Shown piece by piece: positions 42,799 to 52,600 of a DNA stretch of 59,927 bases (position 1 is its first letter; the number at the start of each line of letters is the position of its first letter). Source of the DNA: an uncultured Bacillaceae bacterium (GTDB lineage Bacteria > Bacillota > Bacilli > Bacillales > Alkalibacillaceae); the NCBI GenBank assembly GCA_937983065.1, contig CALKAL010000053.1:1-59927 (forward strand), read 5' to 3'. Position numbers and translations under genes: made by a program. The notes beneath the pieces were generated by a model. The model was not told where the DNA came from. It saw nothing but the letters and a program-made list of their open reading frames with translations, and made no database searches.

Positions 42799-43266
42799 TT
42801 ATGAGCCGATCTCTTTCATTCGGTTAAATTCCTCTTGTAAAAGCACCTGATTTAAATCAAGCAAAACTAATAAACGTTTCTGTAATTTAATAACACCTTT
42901 AATATAATTGACTTCGATTGAGCCAACGACTTCAGGTGGTGGCTCGATGTCTTCATTCATCACATCGACAACATCATGAGCTCCATCGACAATCATTCCG
43001 ACTTCTAATTCATCAATTCGAACGATAATAATACGACTTGATTCGGTATAGGGTGTTTTTTCCATATTAAAACGTTCTCTTAGATCGATTACAGGTGTGA
43101 CAACTCCTCGTAAATTAATGACCCCTTTTACGAAAGGTGGAGTATTCGGTACACGAGTAATATGTTGTATACGTTCAATAGATCCAACATTCGTTACAGG
43201 AATCGCATACTCTTCATCACCTAAATGAAAGGCAATTACTTTAAACTGGTTAACACTCTCTTCCAT
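42799..43266 (-). CDS. cheW: Chemotaxis coupling protein CheW
   Basis: This 155-residue SH3-like adapter links chemoreceptors to CheA. The family segments FHLGDEEYAIPVTNVGSIE, VKGVINLRGVVTPVIDLR and GMIVDGAHDV are present. Two ATG codons are possible; AGGAGG lies only one base before the first but seven before the second (43266), which is chosen. It follows cheA by 31 bases. Confidence 0.95.
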   Translation of the reverse strand: MEESVNQFKVIAFHLGDEEYAIPVTNVGSIERIQHITRVPNTPPFVKGVINLRGVVTPVIDLRERFNMEKTPYTESSRIIIVRIDELEVGMIVDGAHDVVDVMNEDIEPPPEVVGSIEVNYIKGVIKLQKRLLVLLDLNQVLLQEEFNRMKEIGS

Positions 43267-43297
43267 CGCCATTCCTCCTTCCTTTTACGAGTCGCTT

Positions 43298-45325
43298 TTA
43301 TTTAATTAATGCATTCGTATCAATAATTAAAGCAACTTGACCATTGCCTAAAATAGTCGCTCCGGATATTGCAAAAACTTGTGTTAAGTAATTTCCTAAC
43401 CCTTTTAAGACGATTTCTTGTTGACCGATGAATGAATCGACAACAAGTCCTGCTAGCTTATCCCCTTTACGGACAATGACGATTGAATAATAGTCATCTT
43501 CACGATCTGACTCCACAGTAAACACTTCTCTTAAGTCAACTAATGGAACGATTTGGCCTCTAAAATCAATCACTTCTTTATTATGAACTTTCATAATTTC
43601 GTCTTTTTTAATGACTGCTGTTTCGATAATTGTCGAAAGTGGAATGGCATACGTTTCATCTTTTAAGTTAACGAGCATGACGGCGATGATTGATAAGGTT
43701 AGTGGTAATTGAATTGAAAATGTCGTTCCTTTTCCTTCTTCAGAAAATATTTCAACGGTACCACCGATCGATTCAATCGTATTTCTAACGACGTCTAATC
43801 CGACACCTCGTCCTGAAACATCGGAGACTTTATCTGCCGTTGAGAATCCGCTTGCTAAAATAAATTCGTTAATCTGTTGATCCGTTAATGTTTTCGCTTC
43901 TTCCTGTGTCACTAAACCATTTGCTAATGCCTTTTTTAGAACTTTATCTTTATTAATACCAGCACCGTCATCTTTTATTTCAACAAAGACATGGTTACCA
44001 CTGTGATACGCTTTTAACAACAAATGACCTTGTTCGCTTTTTTGATTTTTCTTACGTATTTCTGGTGTTTCAATCCCATGGTCAATCGCATTTCGAATTA
44101 AATGAACGAGTGGATCACCAATTTCATCGATAACCGTTCGGTCAAGCTCAGTATCTGCACCTTCAATTTTTAAATTAATTTCTTTATTAAGCTCTCGGGC
44201 AAGCTGTCTTATCATCCGTGGGAAGCGATTGAATACTTGATCAATTGGAACCATTCGCATCGTTAATAAGATGTTTTGTAAGTTGCTAGATACTCGAGAT
44301 ATTCGCTCAACCGTCGACTTCAATTCATTATGATTTAGTTCTTGAGAAAGTTGTTCTAACCGACCCCGATCGATAACTAGCTCTTCAAATAAATTCATGA
44401 GCACATCGAGACGATCGATATTTACACGAATTGTTTTATTGCTATTTACGGCTTTATTGTTAACACTCTTTTTACCTTCTTCTGTCGCTTCATCAACGTC
44501 TTTTTCTTGTTTCTCTAACTCTATTTTTTCAATTTCTTCTTCTGTCATCGGTTTATCATCAAATAACTTTACGTCTACCTCGACAATCTCTGAAACTTTT
44601 AATATTTTATGTTTGACATCTTCATCCGTTTCTTTCGTGACGAGTAAAACTTCAAACGAATGGTCGAAATTCTCATCTTCTAAATCGTCGACAGGGGGGA
44701 TGGATTTAATGACATCACCACTGTTTTCTAAAACTTCAAATACCATAAATACTCTAGCCGCTTTAAGTAAACAATCTTCTGCAAGGGATACGTCAATATG
44801 AAAAACTGAATAACCATCAGATTGCGCTTGGTTAATAACAGTCCATTCAAATTCATTTAAATCGATAGAGGTATTCGATGATTGGGTTGTATTTGTCGGA
44901 TTTTCTTCCGTTGTTACAACACTAGATGCTTCGACGTCGATTGATTCACCCTTTTCAATTCGCTTTAATTGCTCGACGATTATTTGTACATCTTTTTTTC
45001 CGTCACCACCGTTTTCAATATCAAAAATCATTTCTTCGAGTGCTTGTACGGAATCAAATAAGACGTCCATCATGTTAGCGTCGACTTTTGCGATTTGATT
45101 TCGAATACTATCAAATACGTTTTCCATCTTATGCGTTAAATCTGCTAAATCATCAAATCCCATCGTCGCAGACATACCTTTTAACGTATGTGCAGCGCGA
45201 AACATTTCATTAACAATTGATAATTCGTCTGGATTTTTTTCTAGCTCGAGTAATTGATCGTTAACAATTTGTAAGTTCTCTTTACTTTCGTCAATAAAAA
45301 CCTCTAAATATTGATTCGTTTCCAT
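43298..45325 (-). CDS. cheA: Chemotaxis histidine kinase CheA
   Basis: This 675-residue kinase phosphorylates CheY and CheB in response to receptors. P1 (about 1-105) holds the phosphorylated His46 in AAHTLKGMSA; P2 (about 150-260) binds CheY/CheB; an acidic linker follows; P3 dimerises; P4 contains the N box HLIRNAIDHG and the G box DVSGRGVGLDVV; P5 is CheW-like at the C-terminus. The ATG follows a GGGGGC...AAGGG site. All catalytic elements are intact, and it sits between cheB and cheW. Confidence 0.96.
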   Translation of the reverse strand: METNQYLEVFIDESKENLQIVNDQLLELEKNPDELSIVNEMFRAAHTLKGMSATMGFDDLADLTHKMENVFDSIRNQIAKVDANMMDVLFDSVQALEEMIFDIENGGDGKKDVQIIVEQLKRIEKGESIDVEASSVVTTEENPTNTTQSSNTSIDLNEFEWTVINQAQSDGYSVFHIDVSLAEDCLLKAARVFMVFEVLENSGDVIKSIPPVDDLEDENFDHSFEVLLVTKETDEDVKHKILKVSEIVEVDVKLFDDKPMTEEEIEKIELEKQEKDVDEATEEGKKSVNNKAVNSNKTIRVNIDRLDVLMNLFEELVIDRGRLEQLSQELNHNELKSTVERISRVSSNLQNILLTMRMVPIDQVFNRFPRMIRQLARELNKEINLKIEGADTELDRTVIDEIGDPLVHLIRNAIDHGIETPEIRKKNQKSEQGHLLLKAYHSGNHVFVEIKDDGAGINKDKVLKKALANGLVTQEEAKTLTDQQINEFILASGFSTADKVSDVSGRGVGLDVVRNTIESIGGTVEIFSEEGKGTTFSIQLPLTLSIIAVMLVNLKDETYAIPLSTIIETAVIKKDEIMKVHNKEVIDFRGQIVPLVDLREVFTVESDREDDYYSIVIVRKGDKLAGLVVDSFIGQQEIVLKGLGNYLTQVFAISGATILGNGQVALIIDTNALIK

Positions 45326-45336
45326 CCCTTTGCCCC

Positions 45337-46410
45337 CTAATCCTGAACAATTTGAGTGAGAGTTTCCGCCATTTCATCGATATGAACGATAAAATTAGCA
45401 CCAACTTTTTCGATAACGGATCTCGGCATTCCGTAAATAACAGCAGACTGTTTTGATTCCGCCAAGATAATGCTAGATCGATCTTTTTCCTTTAATACTT
45501 TTACCCCTTTTGTTCCGTCATCACCCATTCCTGTTAAAACGACTGCTATTTTATTCAAATTTTTAATTTCAGCGACTGAGCGAAATAACACATTTACAGA
45601 TGGGCGGTGACCTTTTTCGGGTTCTGTTTGATCTAAAGAAATTGCTAATGAAGAGCCGATACGTCTTATTTTCATATGGTGATCACCAGGCGCTATATAA
45701 GCTGTTTTCGGAGTTAATATTTCTCCATCCTCCGCTTCCTTCACACGTAACGGTGATAATTTATCCAATCGTTCAGCAAGTGTTTTCGTGAATTTTTTAG
45801 GCATATGTTGAACGATTAATATAGGTGCATTAAAATCTTTATCTAAATGAGATAGTAGTTGCTGTAACGCCCTCGGTCCACCTGTTGAAACACCGACAGC
45901 AACAACCGTTTGTTTATGTAAAAAAGGGAATTGCGTCACGTTTAAATATTTCTTTGTTTCTAACTGATTTGAATCCACTTTATACGTTGTTAGATTATTT
46001 TTATTTAGATTGGCCGTTTTAGCCATACGAATTTTTTGAATGAGCTCTTGCTTAATTTCTTCTATGTCTAAAGAAATAGATCCAGATGGCTTAGATACGA
46101 AATCGACCGCTCCGTATTCCATCGCTTGAATCGAGCTGCTCGCACCTTTTGTCGTTAAGCTTGAAAGCATAATGACGGGTACAGGCTGTTCCTCCATAAT
46201 TCGCCTTAAACTTGATATACCATCTAAAACAGGCATTTCAACGTCTAATGTCACGACATCTGGTTTTAATTTTTTAATTTTTTCAAGAGCATCTAAACCA
46301 TTCCTCGCTGTGTCAATGACCGACATGTCTTTTGTTTCATTGATCATGTCTGAAATCATTTTTCGCATAAAAGCAGAGTCATCGACGACTAAAACTTTTA
46401 TTTCTGACAA
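45337..46410 (-). CDS. cheB: Chemotaxis methylesterase/deamidase CheB
   Basis: This 357-residue response regulator removes methyl groups from chemoreceptors. The receiver domain has Asp10/Asp11 and the phosphorylated Asp56 in VVTLDVEMP. The C-terminal esterase has the catalytic Ser in GVSTGGP (near residue 173), a His in VQHMPKKFT and an Asp in LTGMGDDG. The start is TTG, with AAGGT eight bases upstream; the protein then begins MSEIKVLVVDDSAF. It follows flhG immediately. Confidence 0.95.
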   Translation of the reverse strand: MSEIKVLVVDDSAFMRKMISDMINETKDMSVIDTARNGLDALEKIKKLKPDVVTLDVEMPVLDGISSLRRIMEEQPVPVIMLSSLTTKGASSSIQAMEYGAVDFVSKPSGSISLDIEEIKQELIQKIRMAKTANLNKNNLTTYKVDSNQLETKKYLNVTQFPFLHKQTVVAVGVSTGGPRALQQLLSHLDKDFNAPILIVQHMPKKFTKTLAERLDKLSPLRVKEAEDGEILTPKTAYIAPGDHHMKIRRIGSSLAISLDQTEPEKGHRPSVNVLFRSVAEIKNLNKIAVVLTGMGDDGTKGVKVLKEKDRSSIILAESKQSAVIYGMPRSVIEKVGANFIVHIDEMAETLTQIVQD

Positions 46411-46411
46411 G

Positions 46412-47287
46412 TTAATCTACCTTTCTAGTAAACATCAATTTTAGTTTTGATATAAATTGCTTGTTTTCTTCCTTCTGTTTGTCTTGATTGTTTGCTTTTA
46501 AATAGTCTAGAACAGTTTTTGCTAATAGTTTACTAATTTTTGCCCGAGGATTTAACATATAAAATGGGACTTGCTGTCGTACCGCATCACTAACAATCGG
46601 GTCATTCGGTAATATACCGAATAATTTAATTTCGTATTTCAAAAAGTTTTGAACGACGATACGTAAATGGTTATATGTTTGTTCTCCTTCTTTAGTCGAT
46701 GAAGCATTATTAATGAGAAGTGACATATTAACTAATGGATTCGTCATAATAATATGTTTCATAGCAGAATAAGCATCCATATACGATGTCGGCTCAGGTG
46801 TGCTTATGACGATACATTCATCACTAGCAGAAATAAACTCAACATGCTCCTCACTCATCCCTGCACCTAAATCGAAAATAAAATAATCGTATTCTTGGGC
46901 AATATGGGACAGTTGATCAATAAAAAATTGAATTTGCTCTTTCTTCATAGAAAATAAATCGTTCAAACCATTTCCTGATGCAATATAGGACAAATGACCT
47001 GGTCCTACCTCTATAATATCAGATATTGGTAGATTTTTCTCGAACATTGTCGTTAAATTGTGCTTCGGATATAAACCTAATAGAACATCGACATTTCCCA
47101 TGCCAATATCTAAATCAAAAATAAGTACCTTTTTTCCTTGTTTACTTAAACAAATCGCAAAATTGACGGCAAAATTTGATTTACCAACACCGCCTTTACC
47201 ACTGAAAATTGCTATCGTTTTAGCTTGTTTCCCTTTTTCCTTCTGTTTTACCCTTTGACGCAGGCTTGCTGCTTGATCATTCACCAT
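46412..47287 (-). CDS. flhG: Flagellar number regulator FlhG (MinD-like ATPase)
   Basis: This 291-residue MinD/ParA-type ATPase (YlxH) works with FlhF to set flagellar number and position. The deviant Walker A GKGGVGKSN is near residue 30, and a Lys/Gln-rich N-terminal helix (RQRVKQKEKGKQ) precedes it, the region known in the family to stimulate FlhF GTPase. The C-terminal helix is amphipathic, suited to membrane contact. The ATG overlaps flhF by seven bases, with AGGTGAAC upstream. Confidence 0.94.
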   Translation of the reverse strand: MVNDQAASLRQRVKQKEKGKQAKTIAIFSGKGGVGKSNFAVNFAICLSKQGKKVLIFDLDIGMGNVDVLLGLYPKHNLTTMFEKNLPISDIIEVGPGHLSYIASGNGLNDLFSMKKEQIQFFIDQLSHIAQEYDYFIFDLGAGMSEEHVEFISASDECIVISTPEPTSYMDAYSAMKHIIMTNPLVNMSLLINNASSTKEGEQTYNHLRIVVQNFLKYEIKLFGILPNDPIVSDAVRQQVPFYMLNPRAKISKLLAKTVLDYLKANNQDKQKEENKQFISKLKLMFTRKVD

Positions 47288-48393
47288 TTTTGTTCACCTA
47301 CGATTAATTTAGATAAAAGTTCTGGTGATAACTGTTCAATATCATCAGGGACATCTTGGCCGTACGTAATATATGAAAATGTCGAATTATGTTTTTTCCA
47401 CAAATTATAAATTAGACCGTATTGGCTCGTTTCATCAGCTTTCGTAAAAATAATTCCATCAATATTTAATTGATTAAACTGTTCTAAAATATCATCTAAA
47501 TCTTGTTCCTTCGACGTTAAAGATAAAACAGATAGGACGATATCATTTGCATCTATATCAACTAATTGCTGAAACTGTTGAACATACTCCGCTTTTCGAT
47601 AGTTTCTTCCTGCTGTATCGATAAAAATTTGATCGTAATCTTTAAATTTCTCCTTCGCTTTTAAGAAGTCATCCCGGTGGTAAACGACTTCAATCGGGAT
47701 ATTTAAAATTTTTGCATACGTTTTTAATTGCTCAATCGCCGCAATTCGATACGTATCTAATGTAATGAAAGCAACTTTTTTCCCATCGGTTATCGCTGAT
47801 TTAGCAGCTAATTTTGCGATGGTTGTCGTTTTTCCTACACCTGTTGGGCCGACTAAAAATATGTGCTTTGCATTAGTAATCGATAAAAACTTTCCATCTT
47901 TTAGTCGTTCAAAAAAGTAGCTTCTAATAACGTCGTACATTTCACTTTTTGATGAACGGTTCGAATAATATTTTTCAAGGAGTAAAGGGATAATTTCTTT
48001 AATTGTTTCTTCATTAATTTCATTATCTCTTAATTGCTTTTCGAAAAAATGAATCTCTTTTGGCAAATGTTCAGCTATGTTAGGTGACTTTAAGTCGGAT
48101 TTCAATGTTCTAATTTCTGATAAAAGCTTTTCTTCAAGCTTCTCCTGCCCATCCCTATTTTTAAGGTTTGGTCGTTTTTCAGTCCGCATCACATACGTTT
48201 GACTTTTCCGTTCATTAATAGGATTCGGGTCTACTGCAGCAATAATTTCAATATATTTCTTTCTAAATAGTCCTAAGAAACCTTTCGTCTTCGCTTGTTT
48301 AGAATGAAGAATAACCGCTTTAACTCCGAGTTCTTTACGTACTTTCTCCATGGCTTCTGACATCGTTTGTGCGGTATATTTTTTTACTTTCAT
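47281..48393 (-). CDS. flhF: Flagellar SRP-type GTPase FlhF
   Basis: This 370-residue SRP-family GTPase recruits or positions basal body parts. An N-terminal basic B-domain (about 1-90) is followed by the N and G domains: G1 GPTGVGKTTTIAKLAA near residue 180, DTAGRNYRKAEY for G3 and TKADE for G4. The ATG overlaps the flhA stop by one base (TAATG), with GGTGAATG upstream. It pairs with flhG downstream. Confidence 0.95.
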   Translation of the reverse strand: MKVKKYTAQTMSEAMEKVRKELGVKAVILHSKQAKTKGFLGLFRKKYIEIIAAVDPNPINERKSQTYVMRTEKRPNLKNRDGQEKLEEKLLSEIRTLKSDLKSPNIAEHLPKEIHFFEKQLRDNEINEETIKEIIPLLLEKYYSNRSSKSEMYDVIRSYFFERLKDGKFLSITNAKHIFLVGPTGVGKTTTIAKLAAKSAITDGKKVAFITLDTYRIAAIEQLKTYAKILNIPIEVVYHRDDFLKAKEKFKDYDQIFIDTAGRNYRKAEYVQQFQQLVDIDANDIVLSVLSLTSKEQDLDDILEQFNQLNIDGIIFTKADETSQYGLIYNLWKKHNSTFSYITYGQDVPDDIEQLSPELLSKLIVGEQKW

Positions 48394-50426
48394 TAAACAT
48401 TCACCATCCCAGCACTTTCAACTTCTACATCTGGCTCTAACTCATTATAAGAAAGCACGACAACATGAGGTAAAAATCGTGAAATCATTTGTTTTAAATA
48501 CATTCTTGTCGCCGGTGATGCTAAGACGACTGGATACGATTCATGGGTAAAAGCACGCCCGACTTCATCATTAATTGCCTGAATAATCTTTTGCTGACTT
48601 TCAGGATCCATCGATAAATAATTACCGTGCTCCGTTTGTTGAATATTGTCAGCAATCATCTTTTCAATTTGAGGCGAAATGGTAACGACTTTTAAAAGCT
48701 CTTGATTGTTTAAATATTGTCGTGTTATTTGCGTAGATAATGCTTGTCTGCAATATTCGGCTAGCAAATCCGTATCATTTGAAAGCTTCCCATAGTCTGC
48801 TAAAGTTTCAAATATGATTGGTAAATTACGTATTGAAACTTGCTCATCTAACAATTTACGTAACACTTTTTGAATATCACCGACTGATAACGGCTCTGGT
48901 GTCACTTCATCAACTAGAATCGGATGACTTTCCTTCAAATGATCGACAAGCTGTTTCGTTTCTTCACGTCCGAGTAATTTACTAGCATGTTTTTTAATCA
49001 CTTCGGTAATATGTGTTGATATGACAGAAGGTGGATCAACGACCGTATATCCAGAGAGCTCGGCATCATCTTTCACATCTTCTGTAATCCATTTTGCAGG
49101 TAAACCGAATGCTGGTTCAACGGTTTCGATGCCTTCAATCGAATCATCATCCATATCCGGGCTCATCGCTAAATAATGATTTAAAAACACTTCACCTTTA
49201 GCTACTTCTTCCCCTTTAATTTTCAGCTGGTATTCATTCGGATTTAATTGAATATTATCTCGTATTCTAACGACTGGTAAGACCATTCCAAGCTCCAAGG
49301 CTAATTGCCGTCTAATCATCACAATTCGATCTAGCAAATCGCCACCTTGCTTATGATCAGCAATTGGAATGAGTGCATAACCAAATTCAAACTCAATCGG
49401 ATCCGTATTTAGTAGCTGAACGATATTTTCTGGTGAAGACATATCTTGTTCAGTCATCTCTTGCTCAGCTTCTACCTCTTGTAAGTCAACATGTTTCTCT
49501 TTCGAACGATCTAGGAAAAAGGCTCCCACTCCGAGTAATGCTGCAATTGAAGTCGTTAAGCCAAAATTGATTGGCGTAAAACCGAGTACAAAGATTGTTC
49601 CTGCAGCAATATATAATAATTTTGGATAACGAAATAACTGAGTCATAATATCGTAGGATAAATTACCTTCAGCGGCAACACGAGTTACAACAATTCCCGT
49701 CGCAGTTGCAATAAGTAGAGCTGGAATTTGTGTCACAAGTCCATCCCCAACCGTTAAGCGTGAAAAAATTTCAACTGTTTCACCGAAGGAATATCCATGT
49801 TGCGTCATTCCGATAATCATCCCGAATATTAAGTTAATAAAGACGATAACGATCGTTGCAATCGCATCACCTTTAATAAATTTACTTGCCCCATCCATCG
49901 CGCCATAAAAATCAGCTTCATCTTCAATTTTCTTTCTACGATCCCTTGCTTCGTGTTCTGAAATTAATCCAGAGTTCAAATCAGCATCGATACTCATCTG
50001 CTTTCCTGGCATCGCATCTAACGTAAAACGAGCAGCTACCTCTGAAACCCGTTCTGCTCCTTTAGTAATAACGATAAATTGGATGACGACTAAAATTAGG
50101 AATACAACTAAACCGACGATTACGTTTCCGCCTGTAACAAAATTACCAAATGTATCGACAACTCCACCGGCATCGGCATCTCCTAAAATTGCACGAGTCG
50201 TTGATACGTTTAATCCGAGACGAAATAAGGTGACGATAAGTAGTAAAGACGGAAAAACAGCGAAATCTAAAGCTTCCTTCGTATTCATCGCAACTAAAAT
50301 AATAATAAAAGCTAAAGATAAGTTAAGTAAAATGAGGACACTTATTAATCCCGCAGGTAAGGGGATTACTAACATGGCGACAATAAATATAACTCCTATA
50401 AGAACGAATAAATCTTTTGCTTTCAT
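48393..50426 (-). CDS. flhA: Flagellar type III export gate protein FlhA
   Basis: This 677-residue protein is the largest part of the flagellar export gate. It has about eight membrane spans (1-320) interrupted by the conserved FHIPEP loop (RDRRKKIEDEADFYGAMDGA, near 155-175), then a large cytoplasmic domain that binds chaperones and substrates. GAGGTAAT precedes the ATG. It follows flhB by five bases. Confidence 0.97.
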   Translation of the reverse strand: MKAKDLFVLIGVIFIVAMLVIPLPAGLISVLILLNLSLAFIIILVAMNTKEALDFAVFPSLLLIVTLFRLGLNVSTTRAILGDADAGGVVDTFGNFVTGGNVIVGLVVFLILVVIQFIVITKGAERVSEVAARFTLDAMPGKQMSIDADLNSGLISEHEARDRRKKIEDEADFYGAMDGASKFIKGDAIATIVIVFINLIFGMIIGMTQHGYSFGETVEIFSRLTVGDGLVTQIPALLIATATGIVVTRVAAEGNLSYDIMTQLFRYPKLLYIAAGTIFVLGFTPINFGLTTSIAALLGVGAFFLDRSKEKHVDLQEVEAEQEMTEQDMSSPENIVQLLNTDPIEFEFGYALIPIADHKQGGDLLDRIVMIRRQLALELGMVLPVVRIRDNIQLNPNEYQLKIKGEEVAKGEVFLNHYLAMSPDMDDDSIEGIETVEPAFGLPAKWITEDVKDDAELSGYTVVDPPSVISTHITEVIKKHASKLLGREETKQLVDHLKESHPILVDEVTPEPLSVGDIQKVLRKLLDEQVSIRNLPIIFETLADYGKLSNDTDLLAEYCRQALSTQITRQYLNNQELLKVVTISPQIEKMIADNIQQTEHGNYLSMDPESQQKIIQAINDEVGRAFTHESYPVVLASPATRMYLKQMISRFLPHVVVLSYNELEPDVEVESAGMVNV

Positions 50427-50431
50427 GTCTA

Positions 50432-51532
50432 TTACCTCACTTTATAACTTGCACTTCTTCGCTCTAAACTGTATACATACGCTAGTACTTCAGCGACGGC
50501 TTGAAAATATTCCTCTGGTATTTCTTCGTTAATTTCTACAGACTGATAAAGATTTCTTGCTAACCATTTATTTTCAACGATCGCGACATCATTTGCTTTC
50601 GCTATTTCTCTTATTTTTAAAGCAACATAATCGATTCCTTTTGCTACGACAATCGGTGCCTCACCCACCTCTTCATCGTATTTTAATGCAATTGAGAAAT
50701 GGGTCGGGTTCGTTATAATAACGTCCGCTTTCGGCACTTCACTCATCATTCGTTGGGTTGCAAATTGTCTTTGCTTTTCTTTAATTCTTGAACGAATGAG
50801 AGGATCCCCTTCAATCGTTTTATATTCATCCTTCACATCTTTTTTCGACATTCTAATATTTTTTTCATAATCATAACGTTGGTATAAATAATCGAAAACG
50901 GATAAAAACATTAGAACGAGGGCTGTTGCAATTCCCATCCAAATGAGCATCTGTCCAAAAAAGGAAATCGCTTCGTTTAAATTTTTAAACGACAGCATAA
51001 ACATCTCATCTTTGTTCATCCAAATGACGAAAAAGCATACCGTACCAATCGCAATAATTTTAAAAATTGATTTTAAAAATTCAACAAGGGCACGGACAGA
51101 AAATATTCTTTTAATCCCTTTAATAGGGTCGATTTTTTTTAAATCAAATTTAATCGGTTCAGTTGAAAATAAAAAACCGATTTGTATGTAATTAGCTAGA
51201 AATGCCGCAAACAGAGCGACACCCATAACTGGTAATACGACTTTAACCGCTTCAATCGTCGCTTGGAAAAATATTTGTTGGATGTTTGAGGCGGTCAATT
51301 CCCAATGAATAAATTCAGTAAAACTATATGTATATAAACCCGTCAACGTTTTACCCATAAACGAGCCGAAAACAATAAACAACATAAAAACGAAAAAAAG
51401 AATAATCGCTGTATTGACATCTTGACTTTTAGCAACTTGACCTTTTTTACGGGAATCTTGCCGTTTTTTCGGTGTTGCTTTTTCTGTCTTTTCTTGGCTA
51501 AAAAACTGTAAGTCTAAGCGTAACAATTCCAT
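50432..51532 (-). CDS. flhB: Flagellar export switch protein FlhB
   Basis: This 366-residue protein sets the switch from rod/hook to filament export. It has four membrane spans (about 30-215) and a cytoplasmic C-domain with the self-cleavage motif NPTH near residue 271. The N-terminus (QEKTEKATPKKRQDSRKKGQ) is the family signature. GGAGGGGCG precedes the ATG. It interacts with FliK, whose gene is at the upstream end of the window. Confidence 0.97.
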   Translation of the reverse strand: MELLRLDLQFFSQEKTEKATPKKRQDSRKKGQVAKSQDVNTAIILFFVFMLFIVFGSFMGKTLTGLYTYSFTEFIHWELTASNIQQIFFQATIEAVKVVLPVMGVALFAAFLANYIQIGFLFSTEPIKFDLKKIDPIKGIKRIFSVRALVEFLKSIFKIIAIGTVCFFVIWMNKDEMFMLSFKNLNEAISFFGQMLIWMGIATALVLMFLSVFDYLYQRYDYEKNIRMSKKDVKDEYKTIEGDPLIRSRIKEKQRQFATQRMMSEVPKADVIITNPTHFSIALKYDEEVGEAPIVVAKGIDYVALKIREIAKANDVAIVENKWLARNLYQSVEINEEIPEEYFQAVAEVLAYVYSLERRSASYKVR

Positions 51533-51533
51533 A

Positions 51534-52316
51534 TTACGCCCCTCCTAACAATTCCATCAATTGGCGCAGCGCAGTAAACATATAATTAAATAAGTTTTTC
51601 GTTAACATGTAAAAAATACTAAAGAAGAATAAAATAACGGTAAAACTAACTAAAATTTTTAACGGTAAGCCGACGACAAATACGTTTACTTGTGGTACCG
51701 TTCGAGCAATCATCCCAAGGGCAATATCAACTAAAAACAACATGCCGACAATCGGAATGGCCATTTGAAAAGCGATGATAAACATACTACTAAACGTTTT
51801 AATAATAAAAGACGGAAAAGACTCATTACCAATCGATATTAAGTCTGTTAAACCGATAAACTGATAACTATAAAAAATTCCATCTATTAATAAATGATGT
51901 GCATCGGTAACGACGAGTAATAGTAAAGCAAATATGTAAAAATATTGTCCGATAATTGGACTTTGAGCTCCTGTTTGTGGATCAACGACGTTAGCAATAG
52001 CAAATCCCATTTGGAAATCGATAAATCCCCCAGCAATTTGAACAGCAGAAAGAATGATATAAGCTAGTAGCCCGATGAAAAGGCCGATAGTTATTTCTTT
52101 AACTAACAAAAGGATGTATTGGCCGTTAAACAATAATATTGGAATATCGATTGTAAAGTACATAATCGATGCGAGGATAAATACAAAACCGACTCGGTAC
52201 ATCATCGGAATCGTCCGATACGAAAAAAAGGGTACGAGCATGAAAAAGCCAGCAAGCCTCGCTACAATTAAAAAATAACCTGGTATTCGTGCTAAATCGA
52301 TATATTCAATCATCAT
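51534..52316 (-). CDS. fliR: Flagellar export gate protein FliR
   Basis: This 260-residue hydrophobic protein forms the FliPQR export channel. It has about six membrane spans and the family pattern ARLAGFFMLVPFFSYRTIP near the N-terminus. The ATG overlaps the fliQ stop (TAATG), and no strong ribosome site is present, so translation is probably coupled to fliQ. A second ATG directly follows the first. Confidence 0.95.
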   Translation of the reverse strand: MMIEYIDLARIPGYFLIVARLAGFFMLVPFFSYRTIPMMYRVGFVFILASIMYFTIDIPILLFNGQYILLLVKEITIGLFIGLLAYIILSAVQIAGGFIDFQMGFAIANVVDPQTGAQSPIIGQYFYIFALLLLVVTDAHHLLIDGIFYSYQFIGLTDLISIGNESFPSFIIKTFSSMFIIAFQMAIPIVGMLFLVDIALGMIARTVPQVNVFVVGLPLKILVSFTVILFFFSIFYMLTKNLFNYMFTALRQLMELLGGA

Positions 52317-52585
52317 TAACCAACTACTCGACTTATGTTGTTAAAAATCGTTATTGTAAATTCAATCATACGTTGTAACATCCACGGTCCGAAAAAAACT
52401 ATCCCGATAAAGACGGCGACTATTTTTGGGATAAATGCTAATGTTTGCTCCTGAATTTGTGTTGTCGCTTGAAAAATACTCACTAACAAACCGACAACTA
52501 AAGCTAATAATAACAGTGGACCGACAACGATTAATATCGTATATACTCCTTGTTCAGCCAAGGCAATGACCATATCTTGGGACAT
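52316..52585 (-). CDS. fliQ: Flagellar export gate protein FliQ
   Basis: This 89-residue protein with two membrane spans completes the FliPQR gate. It matches the family in length and in the segment LALVVGLLVSIFQATTQIQEQTL between the spans. AAGGTATAGCG precedes the ATG. Its stop overlaps the start of fliR. Confidence 0.96.
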   Translation of the reverse strand: MSQDMVIALAEQGVYTILIVVGPLLLLALVVGLLVSIFQATTQIQEQTLAFIPKIVAVFIGIVFFGPWMLQRMIEFTITIFNNISRVVG

Positions 52586-52600
52586 CGCTATACCTTCTTC

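Noticed and set aside
44397..44801. Plus-strand open frame of 134 codons opposite cheA
   Set aside because: Serine/threonine/phenylalanine-rich shadow of the acidic cheA linker; no supporting signals.
50083..50532. Plus-strand open frame of 149 codons opposite flhA/flhB
   Set aside because: It lies fully antisense to two conserved genes, has a composition expected from their complementary strand, no ribosome site and no family resemblance.
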